Shown here one piece after another: positions 1-11,604 of a stretch of 64,000 bases of DNA. The notes below the pieces were generated by a model. It was not told where the DNA came from, searched no databases, and saw only the letters and a program-made list of their open reading frames with translations. A program made the translations under genes and the position numbers. Origin of the DNA: Enterobacter sp. JBIWA008 (GTDB lineage Bacteria > Pseudomonadota > Gammaproteobacteria > Enterobacterales > Enterobacteriaceae); NCBI RefSeq assembly GCF_019968765.1, contig NZ_CP074149.1, forward strand, positions 4,464,001-4,528,000. Reading direction: 5' to 3'. Numbering within the stretch: position 1 is the stretch's first letter; each line of letters opens with the position of its first letter.

Positions 1-1
1 C

Positions 2-811
2 GTATCCGAAACCTGGAAACAGATTCTGGAAAACCACAACTACCCGCTGCCGGTGAAAACCCTGTTGGGCGAACTGCTGGTTGCCACCAGCCTGCTGACA
101 GCGACGCTGAAGTTTGCCGGTGATATTACCGTGCAGCTGCAGGGTGACGGCCCGATGACGCTGGCGGTTATCAACGGCAATAACCAACAGCAGATGCGCG
201 GCGTGGCGCGCGTTCAGGGCGACGTGCCTGAAAATGCAGATCTCAAAACGCTGGTAGGTAATGGCTACCTGGTGATCACCATCTCCCCTGAGGAAGGCGA
301 GCGCTATCAGGGCGTGGTGGGTCTGGAAGGCGATACCCTGGCTGCCTGCCTGGAAGATTACTTCATGCGCTCAGAACAGCTGCCGACGCGTCTCTTCATC
401 CGCACCGGTGAAGTGGACGGTCAGCCTGCTGCGGGCGGTATGCTGCTACAGGTTCTGCCTGCGCAGGACGCACAGACCAATGACTTTGAGCACCTGGCGA
501 CGCTGACCGAAACCATCAAAGCGGAAGAGCTGTTCAACCTGTCAGCGACCGACGTGCTGTGGCGTCTGTACCACGAAGAAGAAGTGACGGTCTACGACCC
601 GCAGGCGGTGGAATTTAAGTGCACCTGCTCCCGCGAGCGCTGCGCTGGCGCGCTGAAAACCCTGCCGGATGAAGAGATCGACAGCATCATGGCGGAAGAC
701 GGTGAAATTGATATGCACTGTGACTACTGCGGTACGCACTACGTGTTCAATTCGATGGATATCGCTGAGATCCGCAACAACGCCTCCCCGGCGGATCCGC
801 AGGTTCACTAA
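2..811 (+). CDS. hslO: Hsp33 redox-activated chaperone, 5' end cut off by the window
   Basis: Hsp33 is a cytosolic holdase chaperone. It is switched on when oxidative stress releases zinc from its C-terminal cysteines. The reading frame is open from base 2, and 269 residues are present. The family is about 292 aa, so roughly the first 23 residues lie outside the window; the internal GTG at 53 is not the start. The zinc-centre cysteines are visible near the C-terminus as CTCSRERC followed by CDYC, the expected CxC...CxxC arrangement. The body ([31 protein letters not shown]) matches the Hsp33 core domain. The gene runs toward pckA, the E. coli order, with a repeat element between them. The identification is secure; only the true start is missing. 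Confidence 0.97.
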   Translation, partial: VSETWKQILENHNYPLPVKTLLGELLVATSLLTATLKFAGDITVQLQGDGPMTLAVINGNNQQQMRGVARVQGDVPENADLKTLVGNGYLVITISPEEGERYQGVVGLEGDTLAACLEDYFMRSEQLPTRLFIRTGEVDGQPAAGGMLLQVLPAQDAQTNDFEHLATLTETIKAEELFNLSATDVLWRLYHEEEVTVYDPQAVEFKCTCSRERCAGALKTLPDEEIDSIMAEDGEIDMHCDYCGTHYVFNSMDIAEIRNNASPADPQVH

Positions 812-840
812 TCCCGTCTTACCGTTACCCTTATCCAGTT

Positions 841-873
841 CCCTCTCCCTCCAGGAGAGGGTTAGGGAGAGGG
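841..873 (+). repeat. Palindromic intergenic repeat, copy A (degenerate)
   Basis: An inverted repeat, CCCTCTCC ... GGAGAGGG, is followed by a second GGGAGAGGG, 30 bp after the hslO stop. It is the most degenerate member of a repeat family seen seven times in this window, always just downstream of genes. It may act as a REP-like 3'-end element; that role is inferred. Confidence 0.6.
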
Positions 874-938
874 TAAAACAACCGCCTCAAGCTGAATCGT
901 TTTCCTAATGTAACTCTTACGTAATTTTCTTACGTGTA

Positions 939-954
939 TGCGATTACATTCACA
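939..954 (+). promoter_or_regulatory. Candidate CRP site upstream of pckA
   Basis: TGCGA-N6-TCACA differs from the CRP consensus TGTGA-N6-TCACA at one base and has the correct spacing. It lies about 220 bp upstream of the pckA start. E. coli pckA is known to be catabolite controlled, so a CRP site is expected here. The 812-1175 gap otherwise holds repeat copy A, this site and the pckA leader. Confidence 0.55.
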
Positions 955-1086
955 TTCTTTCCGATAAAATCACCACTCTTTAACCTTTTCGGAACATTTT
1001 CCCCAACCAAAAAGCGATTCCTGCGATAATCCGCCTGCGCTGTGACTGGAGTCGCAGCGTTTTCCGTTAGTAAGGGTTTTGTCCAG

Positions 1087-1164
1087 ATGCGTAAATCTAT
1101 GAGCCCCGTCGCGGTTAACAACCTCAGAAAAACCCTACAATTTCAGGCAGTACATATTGGCTAA
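1087..1164 (+). CDS. Possible 25-residue leader peptide ahead of pckA
   Basis: An ATG at 1087 opens 25 codons (starting [12 protein letters not shown]) that end in TAA at 1162-1164. That stop codon lies inside the pckA Shine-Dalgarno sequence (TAAGGAG). An AAGGG at 1071-1075 sits about 10 nt upstream of this ATG as a poor-to-fair ribosome site. Termination there could couple its translation to pckA initiation. There is no run of regulatory codons to suggest attenuation. It may be chance; no homology is claimed. Confidence 0.25.
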   Translation: MRKSMSPVAVNNLRKTLQFQAVHIG

Positions 1165-1175
1165 GGAGCAGTGAT

Positions 1176-2795
1176 ATGCGTGTTACTGGTTTAACCCCGC
1201 AAGATCTCAAGGCTTATGGTATTCACGACGTCCAGGAAATCGTCTACAACCCCGACTACGATACGCTGTATCAGGAAGAGCTCAATCCAGCACTGGAAGG
1301 ATACGAGCGTGGTGTGTTGACGAATCTTGGTGCTATCGCCGTCGATACCGGTATCTTTACCGGTCGTTCGCCGAAAGATAAGTATATCGTCCGAGACGAA
1401 ACCACCCGCGATACGCTGTGGTGGGCTGACAAGGGCAAAGGGAAGAACGACAACAAACCGCTCTCCCCGGAAACCTGGCAGCACCTGAAAGGGCTCGTCA
1501 CCCATCAACTTTCCGGCAAGCGTCTGTTCATTGTCGACGCTTTCTGCGGCGCTAACGCCGACACCCGTCTTTCCGTACGCTTTATTACCGAAGTGGCCTG
1601 GCAGGCGCATTTCGTGAAGAACATGTTCATTCGTCCAACCGACGAAGAACTGCAGGATTTCACCCCTGATTTCATCGTGATGAACGGCGCAAAATGCACG
1701 AACCCACAGTGGAAAGAGCAGGGTCTGAACTCCGAAAACTTTGTGGCCTTCAATCTGACCGAGCGTATCCAGCTGATCGGCGGTACCTGGTACGGCGGCG
1801 AAATGAAGAAAGGGATGTTCTCGGTTATGAACTACCTGCTGCCGCTGCGGGGCATCGCCTCCATGCATTGCTCGGCGAACGTCGGTGAAAAAGGCGACGT
1901 GGCGGTGTTCTTTGGCCTGTCCGGCACCGGAAAAACCACTCTGTCCACCGATCCAAAACGTCGCCTGATTGGCGATGACGAACACGGCTGGGATGACGAC
2001 GGCGTATTCAACTTTGAAGGCGGCTGCTACGCGAAGACCATTCGCCTGTCTGAAGAGGCCGAGCCGGATATCTTCCACGCGATCCGTCGCGATGCGCTGC
2101 TGGAAAACGTCACCGTGCGTGCCGACGGCTCCATCGACTTCGACGATGCGTCGAAAACGGAAAACACCCGCGTTTCTTACCCGATCTACCACATCGACAA
2201 TATCGTGAAGCCGGTATCAAAAGCGGGTCATGCCACGAAGGTCATTTTCCTGACGGCGGACGCGTTCGGCGTACTGCCTCCGGTGTCTCGCCTGACTGCC
2301 AGCCAGACGCAGTACCACTTCCTCTCCGGCTTCACCGCCAAGCTGGCGGGTACCGAGCGCGGCGTGACGGAGCCAACTCCAACCTTCTCCGCCTGCTTCG
2401 GCGCGGCCTTCCTGTCGCTGCACCCGACGCAGTACGCTGAAGTTCTGGTGAAACGCATGCAGGCATCCGGCGCGCAGGCATACCTTGTGAACACCGGCTG
2501 GAACGGTACCGGCAAACGTATCTCCATCAAAGATACCCGCGCCATTATCGACGCCATTCTGGATGGTTCTCTGGACGACGCCGAAACCTTCACGCTGCCG
2601 ATGTTTGACCTGGCGATCCCAACGTCGCTGCCGGGTGTGGATACGCATATCCTCGACCCGCGCAATACGTACGGGTCTCCGGAACAGTGGCGTGAGAAGG
2701 CGGAATCGCTGGCGAAGCTGTTTATCGAGAACTTCGAGAAGTATACCGATACTCCGGCTGGTGCTGCGCTGGTGAGCGCAGGACCGAAGCTGTAG
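1176..2795 (+). CDS. pckA: Phosphoenolpyruvate carboxykinase (ATP)
   Basis: This cytosolic enzyme converts oxaloacetate and ATP to phosphoenolpyruvate, ADP and CO2, the entry step of gluconeogenesis. The 539 residues compare with 540 in E. coli. Visible motifs are the kinase-1a P-loop GLSGTGKTT, the metal-binding [10 protein letters not shown], the substrate-side [12 protein letters not shown], and [10 protein letters not shown] near the C-terminus. The start is set by AAGGAG about 8 nt upstream of ATG 1176. The gene is monocistronic, with a candidate CRP site upstream and a strong bidirectional hairpin after the stop. It converges on envZ, as in E. coli. Nothing is unusual in the protein itself. 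Confidence 0.99.
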   Translation: MRVTGLTPQDLKAYGIHDVQEIVYNPDYDTLYQEELNPALEGYERGVLTNLGAIAVDTGIFTGRSPKDKYIVRDETTRDTLWWADKGKGKNDNKPLSPETWQHLKGLVTHQLSGKRLFIVDAFCGANADTRLSVRFITEVAWQAHFVKNMFIRPTDEELQDFTPDFIVMNGAKCTNPQWKEQGLNSENFVAFNLTERIQLIGGTWYGGEMKKGMFSVMNYLLPLRGIASMHCSANVGEKGDVAVFFGLSGTGKTTLSTDPKRRLIGDDEHGWDDDGVFNFEGGCYAKTIRLSEEAEPDIFHAIRRDALLENVTVRADGSIDFDDASKTENTRVSYPIYHIDNIVKPVSKAGHATKVIFLTADAFGVLPPVSRLTASQTQYHFLSGFTAKLAGTERGVTEPTPTFSACFGAAFLSLHPTQYAEVLVKRMQASGAQAYLVNTGWNGTGKRISIKDTRAIIDAILDGSLDDAETFTLPMFDLAIPTSLPGVDTHILDPRNTYGSPEQWREKAESLAKLFIENFEKYTDTPAGAALVSAGPKL

Positions 2796-2803
2796 GTAAA
2801 AGC

Positions 2804-2830
2804 AAAAAGGCAACGAAAGTTGCCTTTTTT
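2804..2830 (+). terminator. Bidirectional rho-independent terminator of pckA and envZ
   Basis: The stem AAAAAGGCAAC pairs with GTTGCCTTTTT around a GAAA loop. A T run follows on the plus strand and an A run precedes it, so it can also serve the ompR-envZ transcript from the other side. Confidence 0.9.
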
Positions 2831-2840
2831 AATGTTTTCT

Positions 2841-2884
2841 TCCTCTCCCCGTGGGAGAGAGCCGGGGTGCGGGCATCAGACCGA
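2841..2884 (-). repeat. Palindromic intergenic repeat, copy B
   Basis: CCTCTCCCCGTGGGAGAG is followed by a GGGGTGCGGGCATCAG tail. Read on the minus strand this is the same GATGCCC..CACCCCGG..CTCTCCC..GGGAGAG unit as copies D, F and G. It fills the gap between the pckA terminator and the envZ stop codon. Confidence 0.75.
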
Positions 2885-4947
<2,063 letters not shown>

Positions 4948-5175
4948 TGTGTGTACTCCCAAAGGTTCGGATAGTCTTTGTGACAGCGTATTCTAAAAAA
5001 GTGCACGTATTCGACCAGCGAAATCTGGTATAAATTCTAGTCGAAATTGTTACAAAGCATATTTAACAGCAGCTTATCTGCTCATTTCATCACATAAATC
5101 ATTATTAATCCTGTCTGTTACACTGTGTGGTACGTATTGTGCGCCAGACAGAAAACCGGCAGCAAAGGCTTTACC

Positions 5176-5649
5176 ATGAAAACGCCCCTGATCACCCGCG
5201 AAGGGTACGAAAAACTGAAAAAAGAGATGGATTACCTGTGGCGTGAAGAGCGCCCTGAAGTAACCAAAAAGGTGACCTGGGCGGCAAGCCTGGGGGATCG
5301 CAGCGAAAACGCGGATTACCAGTACAACAAAAAGCGCCTGCGTGAGATCGACCGTCGGGTTCGCTACCTGACCAAGTGCCTTGAGAACCTGAAAATTGTC
5401 GATTACTCCCCGCAGCAGGAGGGCAAAGTGTTCTTCGGCGCGTGGGTGGAGATTGAAAACGACGACGGCAACACCCTGCGTTTTCGCATTGTCGGCTACG
5501 ATGAAATTTTTGGTCGTAAGGATTACATCTCCATCGACTCCCCGATGGCCCGCGCGCTGCTGAAAAAGGAAGTGGGCGATCTGGCCGTCGTGCAGACCCC
5601 AGCCGGTGAAGCCAGCTGGTACGTCAATGAGATCGTCTACGTAAAATAG
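5176..5649 (+). CDS. greB: Transcript cleavage factor GreB
   Basis: GreB enters the RNA polymerase secondary channel and stimulates cleavage of backtracked RNA. The 157 residues starting MKTPLITREGYEKL match the family length (158 in E. coli); a further upstream in-frame start would add 17 unlikely residues. The N-terminal coiled coil carries the tip acidic residues in GDRSENADYQYNKKR (Asp-Arg-Ser-Glu), which catalyse cleavage. The C-terminal FKBP-like domain follows, ending WYVNEIVYVK. It is divergent from ompR across 228 bp and precedes yhgF by 88 bp in the same direction, the E. coli order. Confidence 0.98.
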   Translation: MKTPLITREGYEKLKKEMDYLWREERPEVTKKVTWAASLGDRSENADYQYNKKRLREIDRRVRYLTKCLENLKIVDYSPQQEGKVFFGAWVEIENDDGNTLRFRIVGYDEIFGRKDYISIDSPMARALLKKEVGDLAVVQTPAGEASWYVNEIVYVK

Positions 5650-5737
5650 TCTGAGAGCGCCCTCCCCGGCTGGCATTTTGCCGTGTCAGCCCGTATAACT
5701 ATCCCCTGATTTTTTCGACTCAACAGATGATAAAGCC

Positions 5738-8068
5738 ATGATGAAAGATTCGCTCTGCCGCATTATTGCGGGTGATATTCAGGCCAGAGCCGAACAGGTA
5801 GAAGCTGCCGTTCGCCTGCTTGATGAAGGGAACACCGTGCCGTTTATTGCACGCTATCGTAAGGAAGTCACCGGCGGTCTGGATGACACGCAGCTGCGTA
5901 ACCTGGAAACCCGTCTGGGCTATCTGCGCGAGCTGGAAGAACGTCGTCAGGCGATCCTCAAATCCATCGGCGAACAGGGCAAGCTGACCAGCGAACTGGA
6001 AAGCGCCATCAATGGCACCCTGAGCAAAACCGAACTCGAAGACCTTTATCTGCCGTACAAGCCGAAGCGCCGCACGCGCGGGCAGATTGCGATTGAAGCA
6101 GGCCTTGAGCCGCTGGCAGACCTGCTGTGGAATGAGCCGTCCCACGATCCCGATACCGAAGCGGCGAAATTCATCGACGCAGACAAAGGCGTCGCGGACA
6201 CCAAGGCCGCCCTCGACGGCGCGCGTTACATTCTGATGGAGCGCTTCGCCGAAGACGCCGCCCTGCTGGCTAAAGTGCGTGATTACCTGTGGAAGAATGC
6301 CCACATCGTCTCTACCGTCGTGGCGGGGAAAGAGGAAGAAGGCGCGAAATTCCGCGACTACTTCGATCACCACGAACCGATTTCTACCACCCCTTCACAC
6401 CGCGCGCTGGCAATGTTCCGCGGCCGCAATGAAGGCGTGCTGCAGCTCTCCCTGAACGCTGACCCGCAGTTTGACGAGCCGCCGAAAGAGAGCCACTGCG
6501 AGCAGATCATCATCGACCATCTCGGCCTGCGCCTGAACAACGCCCCGGCGGACAGCTGGCGCAAAGGCGTGGTGAGCTGGACCTGGCGCATAAAGGTGCT
6601 GATGCACCTCGAAACCGAGCTGATGGGTACCGTGCGCGAGCGCGCCGAAGATGAAGCAATCAACGTCTTCGCCCGTAACCTGCACGACCTGCTGATGGCC
6701 GCCCCTGCCGGCCTGCGCGCGACCATGGGTCTCGATCCGGGTCTGCGTACGGGCGTAAAAGTGGCGGTAGTTGACGGCACCGGCAAGCTGGTGGCAACCG
6801 ACACCATCTATCCGCACACCGGCCAGGCAGCGAAAGCGGCCGCCGTGGTAGCGGCGCTGTGCGAAAAATACAACGTGGAGCTGGTTGCCATCGGCAACGG
6901 TACGGCTTCACGCGAAACCGAGCGTTTCTACCTCGACGTGCAGAAGCAGTTCCCGAAAGTGACGGCACAGAAAGTGATCGTCAGCGAAGCGGGGGCATCC
7001 GTCTATTCCGCGTCCGAGCTGGCGGCCCAGGAGTTCCCGGACCTGGACGTTTCCCTGCGCGGTGCGGTCTCTATCGCTCGCCGCCTGCAGGATCCGCTGG
7101 CGGAGCTGGTGAAGATCGATCCGAAATCCATCGGCGTAGGCCAGTATCAGCACGACGTGAGCCAGACTCAGCTGGCGCGCAAGCTGGATGCGGTGGTGGA
7201 AGACTGCGTAAACGCCGTCGGCGTTGACCTGAACACTGCCTCCGTTCCCCTGCTGACCCGCGTGGCGGGCTTAACCCGCATGATGGCGCAGAACATCGTC
7301 GCCTGGCGTGATGAGAACGGTCAGTTCCAGAACCGTCAGCAGCTGCTGAAGGTGAGCCGTCTGGGGCCAAAAGCCTTTGAACAGTGTGCGGGCTTCCTGC
7401 GCATCAACCACGGCGATAACCCGCTGGATGCCTCCACCGTTCACCCGGAAGCGTACCCTGTGGTGGAACGCATTCTGGCCGCCACCCAGCAGGCACTGAA
7501 AGATCTCATGGGTGACAGCAGCGCTCTGCGCAACCTGAAAGCCGTTGATTTCACCGACGACAAATTTGGTGTCCCAACCGTCACCGACATCATCAAAGAG
7601 CTGGAAAAGCCGGGCCGCGATCCGCGTCCTGAGTTCAAAACGGCGACCTTTGCCGACGGTGTGGAAACCATGAACGACCTGCTGCCCGGCATGGTGCTGG
7701 AAGGCGCGGTGACCAACGTCACCAACTTTGGTGCATTTGTGGATATCGGCGTACATCAGGACGGTCTGGTGCATATCTCATCCCTCGCCGACAAGTTCGT
7801 TGAAGACCCGCACACCGTGGTCAAAGCGGGCGACATCGTGAAGGTGAAAGTGCTGGAAGTGGATCTGCAGCGCAAGCGTATCGCCCTGACAATGCGTCTG
7901 GACGAGCAGCCGGGCGAAACCAACGCGCGCCGTGGCGGCAATGGCGGTGGCCGCGAGCAGCAGCGCCCGGCCGCGAAAGCCGCAAAACCGCGCGGACGTG
8001 ATGCTCAGCCTGCAGGCAACAGCGCGATGATGGATGCGCTTGCGGCAGCGATGGGTAAGAAACGCTAA
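5738..8068 (+). CDS. yhgF: Tex-family S1 RNA-binding protein YhgF
   Basis: This is a 776-residue Tex/YhgF protein, a conserved cytosolic nucleic-acid-binding factor. The N-terminal Tex helical region begins [18 protein letters not shown] YqgF/RNase H-like core follows ([17 protein letters not shown], about 329-345), then helix-hairpin-helix segments ([19 protein letters not shown]). Near the C-terminus is an S1 domain ([23 protein letters not shown] to RIALTMRL, about 648-720). The tail is rich in Gly and Arg, with minor length variation from E. coli (773 aa). Its molecular role is still poorly defined; in other bacteria Tex affects transcription and toxin expression. Confidence 0.97.
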   Translation: MMKDSLCRIIAGDIQARAEQVEAAVRLLDEGNTVPFIARYRKEVTGGLDDTQLRNLETRLGYLRELEERRQAILKSIGEQGKLTSELESAINGTLSKTELEDLYLPYKPKRRTRGQIAIEAGLEPLADLLWNEPSHDPDTEAAKFIDADKGVADTKAALDGARYILMERFAEDAALLAKVRDYLWKNAHIVSTVVAGKEEEGAKFRDYFDHHEPISTTPSHRALAMFRGRNEGVLQLSLNADPQFDEPPKESHCEQIIIDHLGLRLNNAPADSWRKGVVSWTWRIKVLMHLETELMGTVRERAEDEAINVFARNLHDLLMAAPAGLRATMGLDPGLRTGVKVAVVDGTGKLVATDTIYPHTGQAAKAAAVVAALCEKYNVELVAIGNGTASRETERFYLDVQKQFPKVTAQKVIVSEAGASVYSASELAAQEFPDLDVSLRGAVSIARRLQDPLAELVKIDPKSIGVGQYQHDVSQTQLARKLDAVVEDCVNAVGVDLNTASVPLLTRVAGLTRMMAQNIVAWRDENGQFQNRQQLLKVSRLGPKAFEQCAGFLRINHGDNPLDASTVHPEAYPVVERILAATQQALKDLMGDSSALRNLKAVDFTDDKFGVPTVTDIIKELEKPGRDPRPEFKTATFADGVETMNDLLPGMVLEGAVTNVTNFGAFVDIGVHQDGLVHISSLADKFVEDPHTVVKAGDIVKVKVLEVDLQRKRIALTMRLDEQPGETNARRGGNGGGREQQRPAAKAAKPRGRDAQPAGNSAMMDALAAAMGKKR

Positions 8069-8077
8069 GGTTGTCAA

Positions 8078-8120
8078 TGCCCCTCACCTCAACCTCTCCC
8101 TAAAGGGGAGAGGTTGAGAG
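8078..8120 (+). repeat. Palindromic intergenic repeat, copy C
   Basis: ATGCCCCTCACCTCAACC leads into a perfect 13-bp stem, CTCAACCTCTCCC / GGGAGAGGTTGAG, with a 5-nt loop, 10 bp after the yhgF stop. The sequence is a diverged member of the repeat family found at seven places here. There is no T run, so it is not a classical terminator. Confidence 0.65.
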
Positions 8121-8234
8121 GAATAAAATCATATCGAGATATATGAAACCGATTGCATAGCCATATTTAAACCGCGAATTATCAACCCGTTAACAAATGC
8201 TCCCCTTTTCGTTTTCCAGACAATTCAGCAAATA

Positions 8235-8248
8235 TTGAGCAAGGTCAA
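8235..8248 (+). promoter_or_regulatory. Candidate FNR site of feoABC
   Basis: TTGAG-N4-GTCAA matches the FNR consensus TTGAT-N4-ATCAA in 8 of 10 fixed positions. It is 119 bp upstream of the feoA ATG. Anaerobic FNR activation of feo is known in E. coli. The intergenic span 8069-8366 holds repeat copy C, this site and the Fur box. Confidence 0.5.
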
Positions 8249-8305
8249 ACAGGCCGTAAATTAATACCGCAAACAATATTCCGTCACAGTTTTAATATTG
8301 CTGAT

Positions 8306-8324
8306 AAAAACTATTCTCATTATC
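8306..8324 (-). promoter_or_regulatory. Fur box upstream of feoA
   Basis: Read on the minus strand, GATAATGAGAATAGTTTTT matches the 19-bp Fur consensus GATAATGATAATCATTATC at 14 positions. Its position 43 bp before the feoA start fits iron repression of the ferrous uptake operon, as known in E. coli. Confidence 0.7.
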
Positions 8325-8366
8325 ATCGCATAGTAGATAATTTAACCTTTCGTGGAATCAGGCGTT

Positions 8367-8594
8367 ATGCAATTCACTCCAGACAGTGCATGGAAGATTA
8401 CCGGTTTTACCCGCGAAATTAGCCCGGCCTATCGGCAAAAGCTGCTGTCGCTGGGCATGCTGCCCGGCTCGTCATTCCAGGTCGTGCGCGTGGCGCCGCT
8501 AGGTGACCCGGTTCACATCGAAACCCGCCGCGTGAATCTGGTCCTGCGTAAGAAAGACCTCGCATTAATAGAAGTTGAAGCCTTATCCCGATAA
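8367..8594 (+). CDS. feoA: Ferrous iron transport accessory protein FeoA
   Basis: FeoA is a small cytosolic SH3-like protein that assists FeoB. The 75 residues from [14 protein letters not shown] match the E. coli length; a start 15 bp upstream is possible but adds a non-conserved MESGV. The conserved core is [24 protein letters not shown]. It is the first gene of feoABC, 29 bp before feoB, downstream of candidate Fur and FNR sites. Confidence 0.97.
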   Translation: MQFTPDSAWKITGFTREISPAYRQKLLSLGMLPGSSFQVVRVAPLGDPVHIETRRVNLVLRKKDLALIEVEALSR

Positions 8595-8623
8595 CAAGCC
8601 AGCGGTTTCAGTGAGTCTAAAAA

Positions 8624-10942
8624 ATGAAAAAGTTAACTATTGGCTTAATTGGCAATCCTAATTCCGGCAAGACCACGCTTTTTAACCAGCTGACCGGAGC
8701 ACGCCAGCGCGTGGGCAACTGGGCGGGCGTGACGGTTGAGCGTAAAGAAGGCCAGTTCACGACGACAGACAACCAGGTGACGCTGGTTGACCTTCCCGGC
8801 ACCTACTCCTTAACCACCATTTCGTCGCAAACCTCGCTCGATGAGCAGATTGCCTGCCACTATATTCTTGGCGGCGACGCGGACCTGCTGATCAACGTGG
8901 TCGACGCCTCCAATCTCGAGCGTAACCTTTATCTGACGCTGCAGCTGCTGGAGCTGGGGATCCCCTGCATTGTGGCGCTCAACATGCTCGACATCGCGGA
9001 GAAACAAAAGCTGCGCATCGACGTAGATGCCCTCTCGACGCGCCTCGGATGCCCGGTTGTTCCGCTGGTCTCAACGCGCGCTCGCGGTATTGACGCGCTG
9101 AAGCTGGCCATTGACCGTCACCAGGGAAATCATGACATTGAGCTGGTGCATTACGCGCAGCCTCTCCTGCGCGAAGCCAATTTGCTAACGCAGGAGATGG
9201 ACAAAAGCATGCCTGCGAAACAGCGTCTGTGGCTTGGCCTGCAGATGCTGGAAGGGGATATCTACAGCCGCGCCTACGCCGGGCATGCGGCAGATAAGCT
9301 GGACGCGACGGTGGCCCGGCTTCACGACGAGCTGGACGACCCGGCGCTGCACATCGCCGATGCGCGTTACCAGGCCATCGCCTCGATTTGCGACGTTGTC
9401 AGTAACGCCCTGACGGCAGAACCCAGCCGCTTTACGGCGGCGGTGGATAAAGTTGTGCTTAACCGCTTCCTCGGTTTGCCCATCTTCCTGCTGGTCATGT
9501 ACGTGATGTTCCTGCTCGCCATTAACATCGGTGGCGCACTCCAGCCCATTTTCGACGCCGGTTCCGTCGCGGTCTTCGTACACGGTATTCAGTGGGTGGG
9601 TTACACCCTGCACTTCCCGGAATGGTTAACCATCTTCCTCGCACAGGGGATCGGCGGCGGTATCAACACCGTTCTGCCTCTGGTGCCGCAGATCGGCATG
9701 ATGTATCTGTTCCTCTCGTTCCTGGAAGATTCCGGCTACATGGCCCGCGCCGCGTTCGTGATGGATCGTCTGATGCAGGCGCTGGGCCTGCCGGGTAAAT
9801 CCTTCGTCCCGCTGATTGTCGGCTTCGGCTGTAACGTGCCGTCGGTGATGGGCGCGCGCACCCTGGATGCCCCGCGTGAACGTCTGATGACCATCATGAT
9901 GGCACCGTTTATGTCCTGCGGTGCCCGTCTGGCCATTTTTGCGGTCTTTGCCGCAGCCTTCTTTGGTCAGCAGGGTGCGCTGGCGGTCTTCTCGCTCTAT
10001 ATACTGGGCATCGTGATGGCTATTCTCACCGGTTTAATGCTGAAGCACACCATCATGCGCGGTGAAGCGTCGCCGTTTGTGATGGAGCTGCCGGTTTATC
10101 ACGTGCCGCATCTGAAAAGCCTGGCGATCCAGACCTGGCAGCGCCTGAAAGGCTTTGTGCTGCGCGCCGGTAAGGTGATTGTCATCGTCAGCATTTTTCT
10201 GAGCGCGCTGAACAGCTTCACCCTCAGCGGGCAGGCGGCAGATAACATCAACGACTCCGCCCTCGCCTCCGTCAGCCGCGTCATCACGCCGGTCTTCAAA
10301 CCGATTGGCGTGCATGAGGATAACTGGCAGGCGACCGTCGGGCTATTCACCGGCGCGATGGCGAAAGAGGTAGTTGTCGGCACCCTGAACACGCTTTACA
10401 CCGCAGAGAACATCCAGGAACAGGAGTTTAATCCTGCAGAGTTTCATCTCGGTCATGAACTGCTGGGTGCCGTAGAAGAAACCTGGCAGAGCCTTAAAGA
10501 TACCTTCAGCCTGAGCGTGCTGGCGAACCCTATCGAGGCGAGCAAAGGCGACGGCGAAATGGCGACGGGTGCCATGGGCGTGATGGGCGAGAAATTTGGC
10601 AGCGCGTCCGCGGCCTATAGCTACCTCATCTTTGTTCTGCTCTACATTCCGTGCATCTCCGTGATGGGGGCGATTGCCCGCGAGTCCAGCCGCGGCTGGA
10701 TGGGCTTCTCCATCCTGTGGGGGCTAAACATTGCGTACTCGCTAGCGACGCTCTTTTATCAAACCGTTAACTTCAGCCAGCATCCGCGCTACAGCCTGGT
10801 CTGTATTCTCTCGGTTGTGCTGTTTAACGCGATCGTTCTCGGCCTGATGCGGCGGGCACGTAGCCGCGTCGACATCGACCTGCTGGCAAACCGTAAAACC
10901 GCCGCGACCTGCTGCAGCAGCCCGGCGGGCGACTGTCACTAA
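8624..10942 (+). CDS. feoB: Ferrous iron permease FeoB
   Basis: FeoB is the inner-membrane Fe(II) transporter, with a cytosolic G-protein domain fused to the channel. It has 772 residues (773 in E. coli). GTPase motifs are G1 GNPNSGKT (10-17), G3 DLPG (56-59) and G4 NMLD (120-123). A helical guanine-dissociation-inhibitor-like region follows. The membrane half carries the conserved Gate motifs [15 protein letters not shown] and [17 protein letters not shown] with their cysteines. The C-terminal tail ends in a Cys-rich [13 protein letters not shown], typical of enterobacterial FeoB and possibly redox or metal responsive. It lies between feoA and feoC in the standard operon. Confidence 0.99.
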   Translation: MKKLTIGLIGNPNSGKTTLFNQLTGARQRVGNWAGVTVERKEGQFTTTDNQVTLVDLPGTYSLTTISSQTSLDEQIACHYILGGDADLLINVVDASNLERNLYLTLQLLELGIPCIVALNMLDIAEKQKLRIDVDALSTRLGCPVVPLVSTRARGIDALKLAIDRHQGNHDIELVHYAQPLLREANLLTQEMDKSMPAKQRLWLGLQMLEGDIYSRAYAGHAADKLDATVARLHDELDDPALHIADARYQAIASICDVVSNALTAEPSRFTAAVDKVVLNRFLGLPIFLLVMYVMFLLAINIGGALQPIFDAGSVAVFVHGIQWVGYTLHFPEWLTIFLAQGIGGGINTVLPLVPQIGMMYLFLSFLEDSGYMARAAFVMDRLMQALGLPGKSFVPLIVGFGCNVPSVMGARTLDAPRERLMTIMMAPFMSCGARLAIFAVFAAAFFGQQGALAVFSLYILGIVMAILTGLMLKHTIMRGEASPFVMELPVYHVPHLKSLAIQTWQRLKGFVLRAGKVIVIVSIFLSALNSFTLSGQAADNINDSALASVSRVITPVFKPIGVHEDNWQATVGLFTGAMAKEVVVGTLNTLYTAENIQEQEFNPAEFHLGHELLGAVEETWQSLKDTFSLSVLANPIEASKGDGEMATGAMGVMGEKFGSASAAYSYLIFVLLYIPCISVMGAIARESSRGWMGFSILWGLNIAYSLATLFYQTVNFSQHPRYSLVCILSVVLFNAIVLGLMRRARSRVDIDLLANRKTAATCCSSPAGDCH

Positions 10943-10953
10943 GGAGCAAAACC

Positions 10954-11190
10954 ATGGCATCGTTGATTCAGGTTCGTGACCTGCTGGCACTGCAAGGGCG
11001 AATGGAGGCGAAACAGCTGAGCCTCAGCCTGCATACGCCGCAACCGATGATTGATGCCATGCTGGAAAGACTTGAAGCCATGGGGAAAGCCGAACGGATT
11101 CAGGAAGAAGCTGACGGCTGTCTCTCCGGCAGTTGTAAAAGCTGTCCGGAAGGAAAGGTCTGCCTCAGGGAGTGGTGGGCGCTGCGTTAA
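10954..11190 (+). CDS. feoC: FeoC, Fe-S-binding winged-helix protein of the Feo operon
   Basis: FeoC binds FeoB and protects it from FtsH proteolysis, as shown in Salmonella. The 78 residues form a winged helix ([20 protein letters not shown]) followed by a wing loop with four cysteines, C-x4-C-x2-C-x5-C (from [15 protein letters not shown]). That loop ligates an Fe-S cluster in the Klebsiella protein. Spacing from feoB is 11 bp with a good AAGGAG site. It is the last gene of the operon and converges on the DUF1471 gene. Confidence 0.97.
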   Translation: MASLIQVRDLLALQGRMEAKQLSLSLHTPQPMIDAMLERLEAMGKAERIQEEADGCLSGSCKSCPEGKVCLREWWALR

Positions 11191-11191
11191 C

Positions 11192-11217
11192 AAAGCCGGG
11201 CATTGCTGCCCGGCTTT
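11192..11217. terminator. Hairpin between feoC and the DUF1471 gene
   Basis: A perfect 11-bp stem, AAAGCCGGGCA / TGCCCGGCTTT, has a TTGC loop and lies directly after the feoC stop. The stem itself ends in a short T run but no long T tract follows. It is probably a moderate bidirectional terminator for the convergent transcripts. Confidence 0.6.
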
Positions 11218-11223
11218 ACCGTA

Positions 11224-11493
11224 TTACTTATAGACGTCCGCCGTTGCGCGTACGTTTTTGGTCTGTTTTTCTGCGCTGGTGACGACGTAGTACGTTCCGC
11301 CCAGCTCATCCGCTTTCTTCGACAGCTCTCTTCTCGCATCCATCGGCGCGGTGGTGTCAGACGTAGAAATCTCACCAATTTTCGTCAGATTCATGCCGGC
11401 AACTTTATCTTTTTCCAGCTCTTTTGCCGCAAAGACGCCAAATGACAGTGACCCAATAACCAGAGAAGTGACAATACCTGTAACAAGTTTCAT
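11224..11493 (-). CDS. Small secreted DUF1471 (YhcN/BhsA-type) protein
   Basis: An 89-residue protein with a clear signal peptide (MKLVTGIVTSLVIGSLSFGVFA, cut before AKE) and a C-terminal DUF1471 domain: IGEISTSDTTAPMDARRELSKKADELGGTYYVV ... ATADVYK in pieces. The family includes periplasmic stress and biofilm proteins such as BhsA, McbA and YhcN; no biochemical function is established. ATG 11493 has GGAGAG at 7 nt, better than the in-frame ATG at 11508. It sits 111 bp downstream of bioH on the same strand. E. coli K-12 has a different gene (yhgA) between feoC and bioH, so this is a lineage-specific occupant. Paralogues are common in enterics, so no gene name is assigned. Confidence 0.85.
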   Translation of the reverse strand: MKLVTGIVTSLVIGSLSFGVFAAKELEKDKVAGMNLTKIGEISTSDTTAPMDARRELSKKADELGGTYYVVTSAEKQTKNVRATADVYK

Positions 11494-11541
11494 AGCCTGA
11501 CTCTCCATAGGATTGTTGTTTTGATTATCGTAGGCAGAACA

Positions 11542-11582
11542 ACCGCAACGACATTTGGATTATGGTTGCGGTGTGTTACTTT
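11542..11582 (-). terminator. Inverted repeat after bioH, possible terminator
   Basis: ACCGCAAC and GTTGCGGT form an 8-bp stem around a 25-nt loop, 22 bp beyond the bioH stop. On the minus strand it is followed by TGTTC, only weakly T-rich. It could separate bioH from the DUF1471 gene, or be a binding site for the latter's promoter. Confidence 0.3.
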
Positions 11583-11604
11583 TTCCAGACTGGATAGAAA
11601 ATAA

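Noticed and set aside
1191..2192. 333-codon open frame antisense to pckA
   Set aside because: pckA is full length and conserved throughout. The antisense product shows no known family.
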